Below are positions 15,783 through 23,703 of a stretch of DNA of 36,765 nucleotides, in pieces. Source of the DNA: Oceanicaulis sp. BBD 1991-10 (GTDB lineage: Bacteria; Pseudomonadota; Alphaproteobacteria; Caulobacterales; Maricaulaceae); contig LYSW01000026.1 of NCBI GenBank assembly GCA_001657295.1, positions 2,583 through 39,347 on the forward strand, read 5' to 3'. The position numbers and the translations under genes are program-made. Under the pieces are notes generated by a model. The model did no database searches. It was not told the origin of the DNA and saw nothing but the letters and a program-made list of their open reading frames with translations. Position 1 is the first letter of the stretch. Each line of letters opens with the position of its first letter.

Positions 15783-16676
15783 TTAAGGGCTGACGGAGCG
15801 CGCCTCGCTGGCGGCGGCCTGAGACAGCGGGACGGCTTGCATCGCCAGCGCCGCCCTTAGACCGCCGACCTCGAACCAGTAGCGTTCGGCGATGTCACCG
15901 CTACGATCGCGCAGCTCGACCGCCACGCCCTCGCGCGGCGTCAGCTGGGCCATGGCGCCCAGAGCGTCGTCGGTGAATACGAATCCACGCGCCGGATCGC
16001 CGGAGGCCGGCGCCAGCGTCGCGGCGATGTCGGGCGCCAACCGATCTGTGGCCAGATAGCGGCGCTCCTCGCTCGGCGGGGCGCCCCAGGCGCTCGCCGG
16101 ATCGCCCCCCGGCGCGGCCAGCAAGCCGCCGGCGGTGAAGTCGATCGGATAGGTCTGACGGGCGGGGTCGCGCATCACCAGCACAGCGCTGGCGAACGGC
16201 TCCGCGGCGTTGAAGGCGAGCACGAAGCTCGGCGCTCCGTCCAACCGGGCGACGCCGAAATTGGCGGCGGAAAGGGGCGTGGACTGCAAGACCTGCCAGG
16301 CCGGGCCTGCGCCGCGGCGCGGCGGGCGCCGGTCGACGATCCAGGCGCGATGAACGCCGGCGAAGCGGATTTCAGTGAAGCCGGCGAGCTCGTAAATGCG
16401 CGCGCGATGATCCGCGCTCAACACCGCCAGCCCGTCGTCGGCGCAGGGCAGGGCGGCGCGCTGCCCTTCAAGCGCATCCAGGCGTTCGGGGGCCGCGCCG
16501 GCTCTCACCGCATCGTCGCGCGAGCGTGCGATCGCCGCGTCCAGCAGGGCGCGCTCGGCCTGATTGAACAAGGCGCAGGCCTCGTCGCTGGCCCGCAAGG
16601 TGGCCAGCTGTTCAAGCTCGCTGGCGGCGGCCGGCGCTTGGGCGCCGAGGAGAAGGGCGGTCAGAGCGGGTATCAT
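15783..16676 (-). CDS. exported protein of unknown function, partner of the BcsB-like gene
   Basis: 297 residues with a short signal peptide (MIPALTALLLGAQAPAAAS). Two cysteines lie in the first third (DEACALFN, ALPCADDG), and beta-rich segments follow (ARIYELAGFTEIRFAGVHRA and later). I recognise no domain. It starts 12 bases after the stop of the upstream BcsB-like gene on the same strand, so the two almost certainly form an operon and may act together in the periplasm or outer membrane. That link is positional only. Confidence 0.72.
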   Translation of the reverse strand: MIPALTALLLGAQAPAAASELEQLATLRASDEACALFNQAERALLDAAIARSRDDAVRAGAAPERLDALEGQRAALPCADDGLAVLSADHRARIYELAGFTEIRFAGVHRAWIVDRRPPRRGAGPAWQVLQSTPLSAANFGVARLDGAPSFVLAFNAAEPFASAVLVMRDPARQTYPIDFTAGGLLAAPGGDPASAWGAPPSEERRYLATDRLAPDIAATLAPASGDPARGFVFTDDALGAMAQLTPREGVAVELRDRSGDIAERYWFEVGGLRAALAMQAVPLSQAAASEARSVSP

Positions 16677-16688
16677 GCCCGCTTAGGG

Positions 16689-18254
16689 TTACGCGCGCCG
16701 TCTTGACGTCCGGTTTACGCCCGCGCCGAGCAGGAGCAGCAAAACCGCGAGCGAAAAGGCGCCCAGAGCGAAATATTCGTCATGGGTGCGCACCATTTGC
16801 GACGCCCACTCGATCGAAAAGCGCGGCGCGGCGCTCGGGCCGAACGGCGTCACGGCGGAGGCGTCCCACAATACCGCGCGACCTTCCAGGCTCGCCCACA
16901 GCTCCGAACGCGCCAGGCGTTTGGCGGCGCGGGCGTAGTCGGCGCCTTCAGGCGATGTGAACAACGCCACGCGCCGGCCGTCGGCCTGCTCGAACAGCGC
17001 CGCCACGCCGGTGATGCGGGCGTTGCGCTCGGTATTGTCCGACGCGAAAGCCGTCGAGCCGAGATGGCGGCGGGGCGCGCGATTGGCCGCAGCCGAGGTC
17101 GCGGCGCGCACTTCGGCGGGCGCCGCCGCCATCAGGCGGGGATCCAATGCGCGCTGCGGACCGAGAACCATCAGGTCGTGATTGGCGGGCGCGGCGTCGA
17201 CATCTTCGCCATACCAAGCGTAAAGCCAGGCCGAACCGGACGCGAGCGCGGCGCGGGACACCAGCGCGAGCGAGGCGATTTGGTCGTCCGGATTGTCCGA
17301 CGGCGCCATGACGATCGCCGCGCGCCCGCCCTGGTCGTCGCCGAAGGGCGCGCCAAGCGCCGCCAGATTCTCCAGCCGCGAATCCAGAGCGATGTCCGGC
17401 CGCGGATGGGACAGGCGCGGCGCCTGAAGGGCGGCCGTCATGTCGAAGCGCAGCGCATGATCTTCCATCGACCGCGCGGCGAACAGGCGCGCCGCGGCGA
17501 TCAGCGAGCCGGTCTGGCCGGCGGAAAGGCGCATTTCAGACGGGCTGGTCAGATCGATCGCCGGGGCGCCGGCGCCCTCGCGCACCTCGGCGCGAACGAT
17601 CAGCTCGGCGACTGCCGGATCCTGGACCAGGATCGGGGCTTGATGCATGCGCAGGGCGAGACCTTGAGCGACGAGCGCGGAAACCGCCAGCTCGTCGCGG
17701 CCGGCCGCAGCCGCGTTGATATGCACGCGGCGCGGCGCCGCGAAGTCCGCACGCAGCGCATGCTCGATATCGTCAAGGGCGGCGTAGCCGTGGACCGGGG
17801 CCGCCGACACCCTAAGCCGGGACCGCATCATGTCCACGCTCCAGCCTTCGCGGACGGCGCCGGTCAGACGCAGCACCAATTCATTGTCGCCGACGCGCAA
17901 ATCGTCCGAATAGAGCGCAAAACGCGCCTCAAACGGCTCGGCGCGCGGCTGCAAGACCACTGCGCGCGCGCGATTGACGAAGGCTTCGATGCGGCCGTTG
18001 GACCTGTCGGATAACGGTGCGGCGTTCAACACCAGCTCCACTGCTTCCGGGCTGGCCCCGGCGGCGATGGTGAACGCAATCCGGATCTCGCGAACGCTGT
18101 CGTCCAGCGTCAACGCCGCGGGACCTTCCTCGAGACCGGCCAGCAGCTTTTCCTCGGACCGTGCAGGCCGGTGGTCGCCAAAGGCCTCAAACGAAATGAA
18201 AAATACGCACAACGCAGCTGTCGCCAGCCTTATCAGGCTTTGTTGTATCGACAT
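16689..18254 (-). CDS. BcsB-like periplasmic protein with C-terminal membrane anchor
   Basis: 521 residues: a signal peptide (about 1-26), a large periplasmic part made of alternating beta-sandwich and alpha/beta segments, and one C-terminal membrane helix (about 492-511) with a basic tail (NRTSRRRA). This topology, and stretches such as GDNELVLRLTGAVREGWSVD and a later AAIVMAPSDNPDDQIASLAL, resemble the BcsB regulatory subunit of cellulose synthase. No catalytic BcsA is visible in the window, so the protein may serve another polysaccharide or envelope system. The family call is tentative. AGGGGAG precedes the start at 18254. An exact CtrA box lies 17-31 bases upstream of this start, suggesting cell-cycle control. 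Confidence 0.5.
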   Translation of the reverse strand: MSIQQSLIRLATAALCVFFISFEAFGDHRPARSEEKLLAGLEEGPAALTLDDSVREIRIAFTIAAGASPEAVELVLNAAPLSDRSNGRIEAFVNRARAVVLQPRAEPFEARFALYSDDLRVGDNELVLRLTGAVREGWSVDMMRSRLRVSAAPVHGYAALDDIEHALRADFAAPRRVHINAAAAGRDELAVSALVAQGLALRMHQAPILVQDPAVAELIVRAEVREGAGAPAIDLTSPSEMRLSAGQTGSLIAAARLFAARSMEDHALRFDMTAALQAPRLSHPRPDIALDSRLENLAALGAPFGDDQGGRAAIVMAPSDNPDDQIASLALVSRAALASGSAWLYAWYGEDVDAAPANHDLMVLGPQRALDPRLMAAAPAEVRAATSAAANRAPRRHLGSTAFASDNTERNARITGVAALFEQADGRRVALFTSPEGADYARAAKRLARSELWASLEGRAVLWDASAVTPFGPSAAPRFSIEWASQMVRTHDEYFALGAFSLAVLLLLLGAGVNRTSRRRA

Positions 18255-18270
18255 GAAACGCTCCCCTCGC

Positions 18271-18285
18271 TTAAGACTTTATTAA
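18271..18285. promoter_or_regulatory. exact CtrA binding-site match in a divergent promoter
   Basis: TTAA (18271-18274), seven bases and TTAA (18282-18285) match the CtrA consensus perfectly. The flanking bases extend it to an inverted repeat GCTTAA-N7-TTAAGC (18269-18287). It lies between the BcsB-like gene (start 18254, minus) and the DUF1491 gene (start 18310, plus), near both start codons. A repressor or activator role of CtrA on either side cannot be read from sequence. Confidence 0.6.
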
Positions 18286-18309
18286 GCAATGGGCGGGCCA
18301 TCAAGCGCG

Positions 18310-18648
18310 ATGACTGAGCTAAAAGCGCGATTCTGGGTGGACGCCCTGCGGTGGCGGGCGGAAAGCGCCGGCGCGTCTGTCTACATCACACGGCGCGGCG
18401 ATCCGGACGCCGGCGTCGTGCTGGTGAAAATCGCGATGCCTCAACGGCTTGCACAGATCTTCGTTCCAGCCCGGGACATGGACGGCAATCGAGTGTGGAC
18501 CCGGCCTCTCGGGTCACAAGCGTCTCAAGAAGAAGACGTGACCGCCTATATCGACCGGCGCGTGGACCGTGATCCGGATCTCTGGGTCGTCGAAGTGGAC
18601 GATGTGAAGGGCCGCCATTTTCTCAATGAGCCTGTCGAGGAGGTCTAG
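18310..18648 (+). CDS. DUF1491 family protein
   Basis: A 112-residue cytoplasmic protein of a small family conserved in alphaproteobacteria. Typical stretches are LKARFWVDALRWRAESAGAS at the N-terminus, RRGDPDAGVVLVKI in the middle, and RDPDLWVVEVDDVKGRHFL at the C-terminus. The function of the family is not known to me. I use the ATG at 18310 because the family begins just before this LKARFW segment; an ATG at 18289 would add seven unrelated residues and begins four bases after the CtrA box. Confidence 0.85.
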   Translation: MTELKARFWVDALRWRAESAGASVYITRRGDPDAGVVLVKIAMPQRLAQIFVPARDMDGNRVWTRPLGSQASQEEDVTAYIDRRVDRDPDLWVVEVDDVKGRHFLNEPVEEV

Positions 18649-18674
18649 CGCGCGACGGCCTTTCTCGGCGCAGC

Positions 18675-19202
18675 CTATTCACGCGCGTCCATGATGACGG
18701 TGTGGGCGACCTTCCAGCCGCCGGACTCGCGCGTGAGCACAAGGTGGAAATGGGTGCGCCGCAAATCCTGGCCTTCAATGCCGGACGCTCCCCGGGGACT
18801 GTCCGTGAACAGGTGCAACACCGCAGCCTCCGTCCCGATGGCGCGCATGGAGATGAGATGCATGTTCTCGATCTCTCTTCTGGCGACGTCAGGGCCGAAC
18901 GCGGGAAACAGGCGCGTCTCAAGAAATCCGGCCAGCGCCGCTGAGTGCGTGAATATGCGCGCGTACGCGTTGATCCACTCGGTGTCCTGGACATGCAGAG
19001 CCATTAAGGCGTCTGTGTCCTCTGCGCCCCAGGCGTCGCGATAGGCGCGCAGAAAGGCCTCCAGCTCCATATCAACGGACGAGCCTGGGTCGACGCCGAT
19101 CTCGCGATACGCCGGAATTTCGCGCCGCTCCTGAGCCTGGATGGATGGGCTGACAAGAGGCAACGCGGCGGCCAGGGCGATGAGGGCGAGTGTGAAACGC
19201 AT
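18675..19202 (-). CDS. exported SnoaL/DUF4440-like (NTF2-fold) protein
   Basis: 175 residues with a Sec signal peptide (MRFTLALIALAAALPLVSPS). The mature domain has the NTF2-like pattern: FLRAYRDAWGAEDTDALMAL starting the first long helix, MHVQDTEWIN-type strand residues, and a C-terminal beta-sheet ending ESGGWKVAHTVIMD. Proteins of this type often carry the domain name SgcJ/EcaC oxidoreductase or DUF4440, but a catalytic role cannot be claimed. AAAGGA precedes the ATG at 19202. It is divergent from a LytTR regulator that might control it. Confidence 0.8.
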   Translation of the reverse strand: MRFTLALIALAAALPLVSPSIQAQERREIPAYREIGVDPGSSVDMELEAFLRAYRDAWGAEDTDALMALHVQDTEWINAYARIFTHSAALAGFLETRLFPAFGPDVARREIENMHLISMRAIGTEAAVLHLFTDSPRGASGIEGQDLRRTHFHLVLTRESGGWKVAHTVIMDARE

Positions 19203-19306
19203 GGTCGAATTCCTTTCAGGGGCTAGGATCAGCTTCGCCGCCGTCGCGGCGGTCGGCGGCCCTCATGCCCGGCCGGAACTGCTTGGAGCGAGGATGAAGT
19301 CGCGAA

Positions 19307-20089
19307 ATGTCGCCGCTTGACGCGAACGGTCCGTATCCCCGCGCAGATGCGTCTGGTCCCTGGCATCGCGACACCGGTCTGCTCGCCGGGGTCTGGCTGT
19401 TCATGGCCTCGACCTTTGTCGTCGGCGGGGCGTATGACACCGACGAGTTCGCGGCGCCGCACCGCATTGCGTTCTGGCTGCTTGTCGCCGCCTTGATGGT
19501 GTTTCAGCCGGTTCTGCTCGAGCGCGCCTTCGCGCGGTTCACGCCGCCAAGCATTGCGGGCGCCTGGCTGTCCGCCGCCGGCGCCGTCCTGGTGGCGATC
19601 CCGCTCGCCGCCGTTCAGATTCATCTGTTGAAATTCACGCCCCTTCTGCCGCGCGCGGTCGATCCGTGGATCGAATTCATTCCCTTTGTGGGCGCGCCCG
19701 TGGTGATTGTGGCGAGCTTTGTCTTATTCCTCCGCTTCGCCTGGGAGCGGCGCCACCTCGAGGTCCGCGCCGCGCGCGCTCAGGCTGCCGACAGCGCCGG
19801 TGCGAGCGGGCCTATCGGGGCCGAGACCCTGCATGTGCGATCGCAGGATCATTATCTGGAGATCACCACCGATCACGGCCGGCGCTTCATCCGCGGCCGG
19901 TTGGCGGATCTGAAAGCGGACGGCGACCCGTGGGGTTTCAGTCCGCATCGGTCCTGGTGGGTCGCCGACCGGTCGATCCAATCCTGCCGGCGCGCCGGGC
20001 GCGATCTGAAGCTTCATCTCAAGGACGGGACGGTGGTGCCTGTCAGCCGCGCCCGGCATGACGCTGTCCGCTCACGGGGCCTGCTCTGA
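19307..20089 (+). CDS. membrane-bound LytTR-type DNA-binding regulator
   Basis: 260 residues. Four membrane helices occupy about residues 25-145, followed by a charged linker (WERRHLEVRAARAQ) and a C-terminal LytTR DNA-binding domain (about 165-258). The LytTR features are HVRSQDHYLEITTDHGRRFI, then FSPHRSWWVADRSI and a final LKDGTVVPVSRARHDAVR. There is no response-regulator receiver domain, so the membrane part is the likely sensor and the protein probably binds DNA while anchored in the inner membrane. The start at ATG 19307 is preceded by AGGA at a rather long spacing (12 bases). The divergent exported NTF2-like gene is a possible target. Confidence 0.87.
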   Translation: MSPLDANGPYPRADASGPWHRDTGLLAGVWLFMASTFVVGGAYDTDEFAAPHRIAFWLLVAALMVFQPVLLERAFARFTPPSIAGAWLSAAGAVLVAIPLAAVQIHLLKFTPLLPRAVDPWIEFIPFVGAPVVIVASFVLFLRFAWERRHLEVRAARAQAADSAGASGPIGAETLHVRSQDHYLEITTDHGRRFIRGRLADLKADGDPWGFSPHRSWWVADRSIQSCRRAGRDLKLHLKDGTVVPVSRARHDAVRSRGLL

Positions 20090-20217
20090 TACGGCTGCGG
20101 GCCTGATCGGCGCCGGCATGGTCGAGACTTTCTTAATGCGCTGATAGAGAAGTTGTAACGCCTGCAAGGCTAAGCTCTGACCGTCGCTTGTCGCAGTCAC
20201 AATGCTTCGTGCCAGCC

Positions 20218-20631
20218 ATGCTCTTTCTGTTCAATGATGTCGTGTTTGATCTGGGCGATCCGCGCGAGACGGCCATAGAAGCCGGCTTGCCGCACGGCTT
20301 CACCGAGAAAAAACTCCTGTCCATGCGGATCGGCCGGGTGATCAAGCTGGTGCGCGAAGCCATGTTCGACGAGCACTATCTGCCGCGCACCAATCCGGAA
20401 GTCGCCGGCTTTCTCGCCGCCATGATCGCCTGGAAGACCGACGAGGCGAACGCGCTGCTGGCGGTTGCGCCGAAGGAGGCGGTCACCGCCGCCGAAGTCC
20501 AGCTGCGCCTGGCGTCGGTCTCGCTGGTTGCGATGACCCAGCTGGAAGAGCTCCAGCGCGCCGGCAAGCTGTCCAGCCATGTCGCCAATCTGTCGGTGTG
20601 GCGTCACGCGCCGCAACGCATGAAAGCCTAG
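20218..20631 (+). CDS. small protein of unknown function upstream of prfC
   Basis: 137 residues, no signal peptide, predicted mostly helical. It begins MLFLFNDVVFDLGDPRETAI and contains VAGFLAAMIAWKTDEANALL. I do not recognise a family. I use ATG 20218; no clear ribosome-binding site is visible, and GTG 20209 or TTG 20188 are in-frame alternatives. It lies 84 bases upstream of prfC on the same strand. A real gene is favoured over the long antisense frame here because prfC is clearly on the plus strand and this frame reads in the same direction. Confidence 0.65.
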   Translation: MLFLFNDVVFDLGDPRETAIEAGLPHGFTEKKLLSMRIGRVIKLVREAMFDEHYLPRTNPEVAGFLAAMIAWKTDEANALLAVAPKEAVTAAEVQLRLASVSLVAMTQLEELQRAGKLSSHVANLSVWRHAPQRMKA

Positions 20632-20715
20632 GGCGGGTCCGGGCCCCGCTTGCGCCTCGGGCCTGTCTCGGCTACCCCGCGGGCCACACGCGACAACAAG
20701 ACTGACAGGCCCTTC

Positions 20716-22305
20716 ATGAGCACCGCAGAGGCTGCGCCCTGGGCGCGCCGGCGCACCTACGCCATCATCTCCCATCCTGACGCCGGCAAGACCACGCTGA
20801 CGGAGAATATTCTGTTCACCGCCGGCGCGATCCGTCTGGCCGGGCAGGTGCGCGCGCGCGGCGAGAACCGCCGCACCCGGTCGGACTGGATGAAGATTGA
20901 GCGCGAGCGCGGGATTTCCGTCTCCGCCTCGGTGATGACCTATGAGCATGCGGGTCTGACGTTCAACCTGCTCGATACGCCCGGCCACGAGGACTTCTCT
21001 GAAGACACCTATCGCACGCTCACCGCCGCCGACAGCGCCATCATGGTGCTCGACGCGGCCAAGGGCGTCGAGCCGCGCACGCTGAAGTTGGTGGAGGTTT
21101 GCCGCCTGCGCGACATCCCGATTCTGACCTTCATCAACAAGCTGGACCGCGAAGCGCTGGACCCGTCCGAGCTGTTCGACGACATCCAGGACAAGCTGGC
21201 CCTGGACGTGGCGCCCATGCAGTGGCCGGTCGGATCGGGCAATCGCTTCAAGGGCGTGGCGGACTTGAAGGCCAATGATTTCATCGCCTATCGCCGCCCG
21301 GAGGGTGACGAGTTTCGCGAGAGCGAGCGCTTCGCCATGGACGGAAACTCGATCGCGTCCGAGCTGAGCGACGAGGAAATCACGGAGATGAGCGAGGGCG
21401 CGGAGATCGCGCGGGAGCTCATGCCGGCCTTCAATCCCCAAAGCTTCGCCGAGGGGCATATGACGCCGGTCTATTTCGGCTCGGCGCTGCGCAAATTCGG
21501 GGTGCGCGAACTGATCGACGCCCTGGCCGAGCACGCGCCAGGTCCGCAAACTCAAGCCGTTGCGGCGGGCCCGCGCGCAACGCTGGAGCCCAGCGACAAG
21601 GAGGTGGCCGGCTTCGTTTTCAAGATTCAGGCGAATATGGACCCCAATCACCGCGACCGCGTCGCCTTCGTGCGCCTCAGCTCGGGCGAGTTTAAACGCG
21701 GCATGAAGCTGAAGACCGATAAGGGCAAGGCGCTGACCGTGTCCGCGCCGGTGATGTTTTTCGCCGATGACCGGGAGATCGCCGACAACGCCTATGCCGG
21801 CGACGTGATCGGCGTGCCCAATCACGGCGTCTTGCGCGTCGGCGACACTTTGTCGGAAAGCGGCAAGTGGAAGGTCGCGGGCATTCCCAATTTCGCCCCG
21901 GAAATGCTGCGCCGGGCGCGATTGAAGGACCCGCTCAAAGCCAAGCATCTGAAAAAGGCGTTGGAATCGCTTGCTGAAGAAGGCGTCACCCAGCTTTTCC
22001 GCCTGCAGGTGGGCGGCGAGTTCGTCATCGGCGCGGTCGGCGCGCTGCAGATCGACGTCATGGCTCAGCGTGTGGCGGACGAGTACGGCATCGACGTCAC
22101 CTTCGAAGCCTGCCCGTTCGAGACCGCGCGCTGGCTGTCCGGACCGGAAGACAAGCTCCAGGATTTCATCGACCGGCATAAGACCGCGATGGCCGAGGAC
22201 ATTGATGGCGACCTGGTCTTTCTGGCCAAATCGCCCTGGGAAGTGTCTTATTCTGAAGAGAAATTTCCCGATCTGACCTTCTCGCGCACCAAGGAGCGCG
22301 CCTGA
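20716..22305 (+). CDS. prfC: peptide chain release factor 3 (RF3)
   Basis: A translational GTPase that recycles RF1 and RF2 from the ribosome after termination. At 529 residues it equals the length of Escherichia coli RF3. The G1 loop is SHPDAGKTTLTE (about 19-30). Switch regions include RGISVSASVM, the G3 motif DTPGHEDFSEDTYRTLTAAD and the G4 motif NKLDREA. The C-terminal RF3 domains follow, with VGALQIDVMAQRVADEYGID near the end. I start at ATG 20716; a longer TTG frame from 20650 adds 22 residues that are not part of the family. Two bases separate it from the MscS gene, so they are cotranscribed. Confidence 0.96.
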   Translation: MSTAEAAPWARRRTYAIISHPDAGKTTLTENILFTAGAIRLAGQVRARGENRRTRSDWMKIERERGISVSASVMTYEHAGLTFNLLDTPGHEDFSEDTYRTLTAADSAIMVLDAAKGVEPRTLKLVEVCRLRDIPILTFINKLDREALDPSELFDDIQDKLALDVAPMQWPVGSGNRFKGVADLKANDFIAYRRPEGDEFRESERFAMDGNSIASELSDEEITEMSEGAEIARELMPAFNPQSFAEGHMTPVYFGSALRKFGVRELIDALAEHAPGPQTQAVAAGPRATLEPSDKEVAGFVFKIQANMDPNHRDRVAFVRLSSGEFKRGMKLKTDKGKALTVSAPVMFFADDREIADNAYAGDVIGVPNHGVLRVGDTLSESGKWKVAGIPNFAPEMLRRARLKDPLKAKHLKKALESLAEEGVTQLFRLQVGGEFVIGAVGALQIDVMAQRVADEYGIDVTFEACPFETARWLSGPEDKLQDFIDRHKTAMAEDIDGDLVFLAKSPWEVSYSEEKFPDLTFSRTKERA

Positions 22306-22307
22306 TC

Positions 22308-23519
22308 ATGGAGACATTCCGCACCGAGCTGTCCGAATTGTGGGCCATCGTCGTCGACGTCTGGCAGACCAGCTTCTTCGGCTTCCCGGTCGGCGACGGC
22401 CTGGCGGCGGTGGGGATTTTCCTGTTCGCGCTTTTGGTGCGCGGCGTCTTCTCCAAGCTGCTGCTGCGCCGGCTCTTGGCGCAGGCGGAGAAGACCGAGA
22501 CAGAACTGGACGACGCGCTGCTTAAGGCGCTCGCCGGGCCGGTGAAGATGATCCCGGTGATCATCGGCGCCTATTTCGCCCTCTATTTCCTGGGTTTGAC
22601 CGGCGAAGAAGCGCCGGTTGACGGCACGCGCGTCATCGAGACTTTGGTGATCATCACCATTTTCTGGGCGCTGTTTAATGCGGTGGAGCCGGTCGCGAGG
22701 CTCTCGGCGCCGCTGCGGCGAGCGCTGAACCCGGTGATGATCGACTGGATGGCCAAAGCGCTGCGCATCCTGTTTCTGATCATCGGCGGCGCGGCGGTTC
22801 TGGAAGCGTGGGGCATTCCGGTCGCGCCGATCATCGGCGGCCTGGGTCTGCTGGGCGTCGCGGTCGGCCTGGGCGCGCAGGACCTGTTCCGCAATCTCAT
22901 CGCCGGCATTTTGATCCTGACCGAAAAGCGCTTCGTGCCGGGCGAATGGGTCAAGGTGGACGGCGTGGTCGAAGGCACGGTCGAGCAGATCAATTTCCGC
23001 TCCACCCTGGTGCGGCGCTTTGATAAGGGCCCGGTCTTCGTGCCGAATTCGAAGCTGGCGGATAACGCGGTGACGAATTTCTCGCGCATGACGCATCGGC
23101 GCATCCGCTGGATGATTGGAGTGGAATACAGCGCGACGACCGACCAGCTGAAATATATCCGCGACGGCGTGCTGGATTATGTCCTTAACCATCCTGAGTT
23201 CGCTAAACCGCCGGAGGTGTCGACCTTCATGCGGGTGGACAGTTTCAACGCCAGCTCGATCGATTTTTTCCTCTACTGCTTCACCCGCACCACCAATTGG
23301 GGCGAGTGGCTGCGGATCAAGGAAGAATTGGCGTTCGAGATCAAGCGCATCGTTAAAGAGGCCGGGACCGATTTCGCCTATCCGTCCACCACGGTCTATC
23401 TGGCTGACGGCGCGGAGAAATTCATCCCGCCGGACGTGCGCGAGCATTCCACCGACCCGGCCCTGGAGGCCCGCCAGGATCGCGCCATCGCCCGCGGCGA
23501 AAGCGGGGAGGGCGAGTAG
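22308..23519 (+). CDS. MscS-family small-conductance mechanosensitive channel
   Basis: 403 residues. Four or five N-terminal membrane helices precede the pore helix TM3, which reads GGLGLLGVAVGLGAQDLFRN at about residues 178-197. The MscS beta domain follows with GILILTEKRFVPGEWVKVDG and VPNSKLADNAVTNFSR, then a C-terminal alpha/beta vestibule. The channel opens under membrane tension to release solutes on osmotic downshock. The loop between TM helices and the acidic C-terminal tail (ARGESGEGE) are not conserved features. AGGAG lies 11 bases before the ATG. It shares a transcript with prfC. Confidence 0.94.
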   Translation: METFRTELSELWAIVVDVWQTSFFGFPVGDGLAAVGIFLFALLVRGVFSKLLLRRLLAQAEKTETELDDALLKALAGPVKMIPVIIGAYFALYFLGLTGEEAPVDGTRVIETLVIITIFWALFNAVEPVARLSAPLRRALNPVMIDWMAKALRILFLIIGGAAVLEAWGIPVAPIIGGLGLLGVAVGLGAQDLFRNLIAGILILTEKRFVPGEWVKVDGVVEGTVEQINFRSTLVRRFDKGPVFVPNSKLADNAVTNFSRMTHRRIRWMIGVEYSATTDQLKYIRDGVLDYVLNHPEFAKPPEVSTFMRVDSFNASSIDFFLYCFTRTTNWGEWLRIKEELAFEIKRIVKEAGTDFAYPSTTVYLADGAEKFIPPDVREHSTDPALEARQDRAIARGESGEGE

Positions 23520-23703
23520 CGCCCTGCGCCGTCTTCACGGCTTTGACCGCGCCTGACCGCCTGCAAGGGCTTCCCGGCGGTCGTTCGGATCGGAATCTGA
23601 GCGGGTCGCGATCTCTGCGGCGATCGGTCGGAAGGCCGGATCGGTCAATTCCCTTTATGATCAATGTCTGCAATGCGGACTTTGATGGCTGAGGGAGACC
23701 GGG

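Noticed and set aside
16782-18014. Plus-strand frame of 410 codons
   Set aside because: It is antisense to the BcsB-like gene, which has signal peptide, membrane anchor and ribosome-binding site; this one has none.
20197-22179. Long open frame on the minus strand (660 codons) opposite prfC
   Set aside because: It lies antisense to an unmistakable RF3 gene and its composition (many Arg, His, Gln, Gly) is the usual shadow of a GC-rich gene.
22248-23447. Minus-strand frame of about 400 codons opposite the MscS gene
   Set aside because: It is antisense to a clear MscS channel, has no recognisable domain and shows shadow-type composition.
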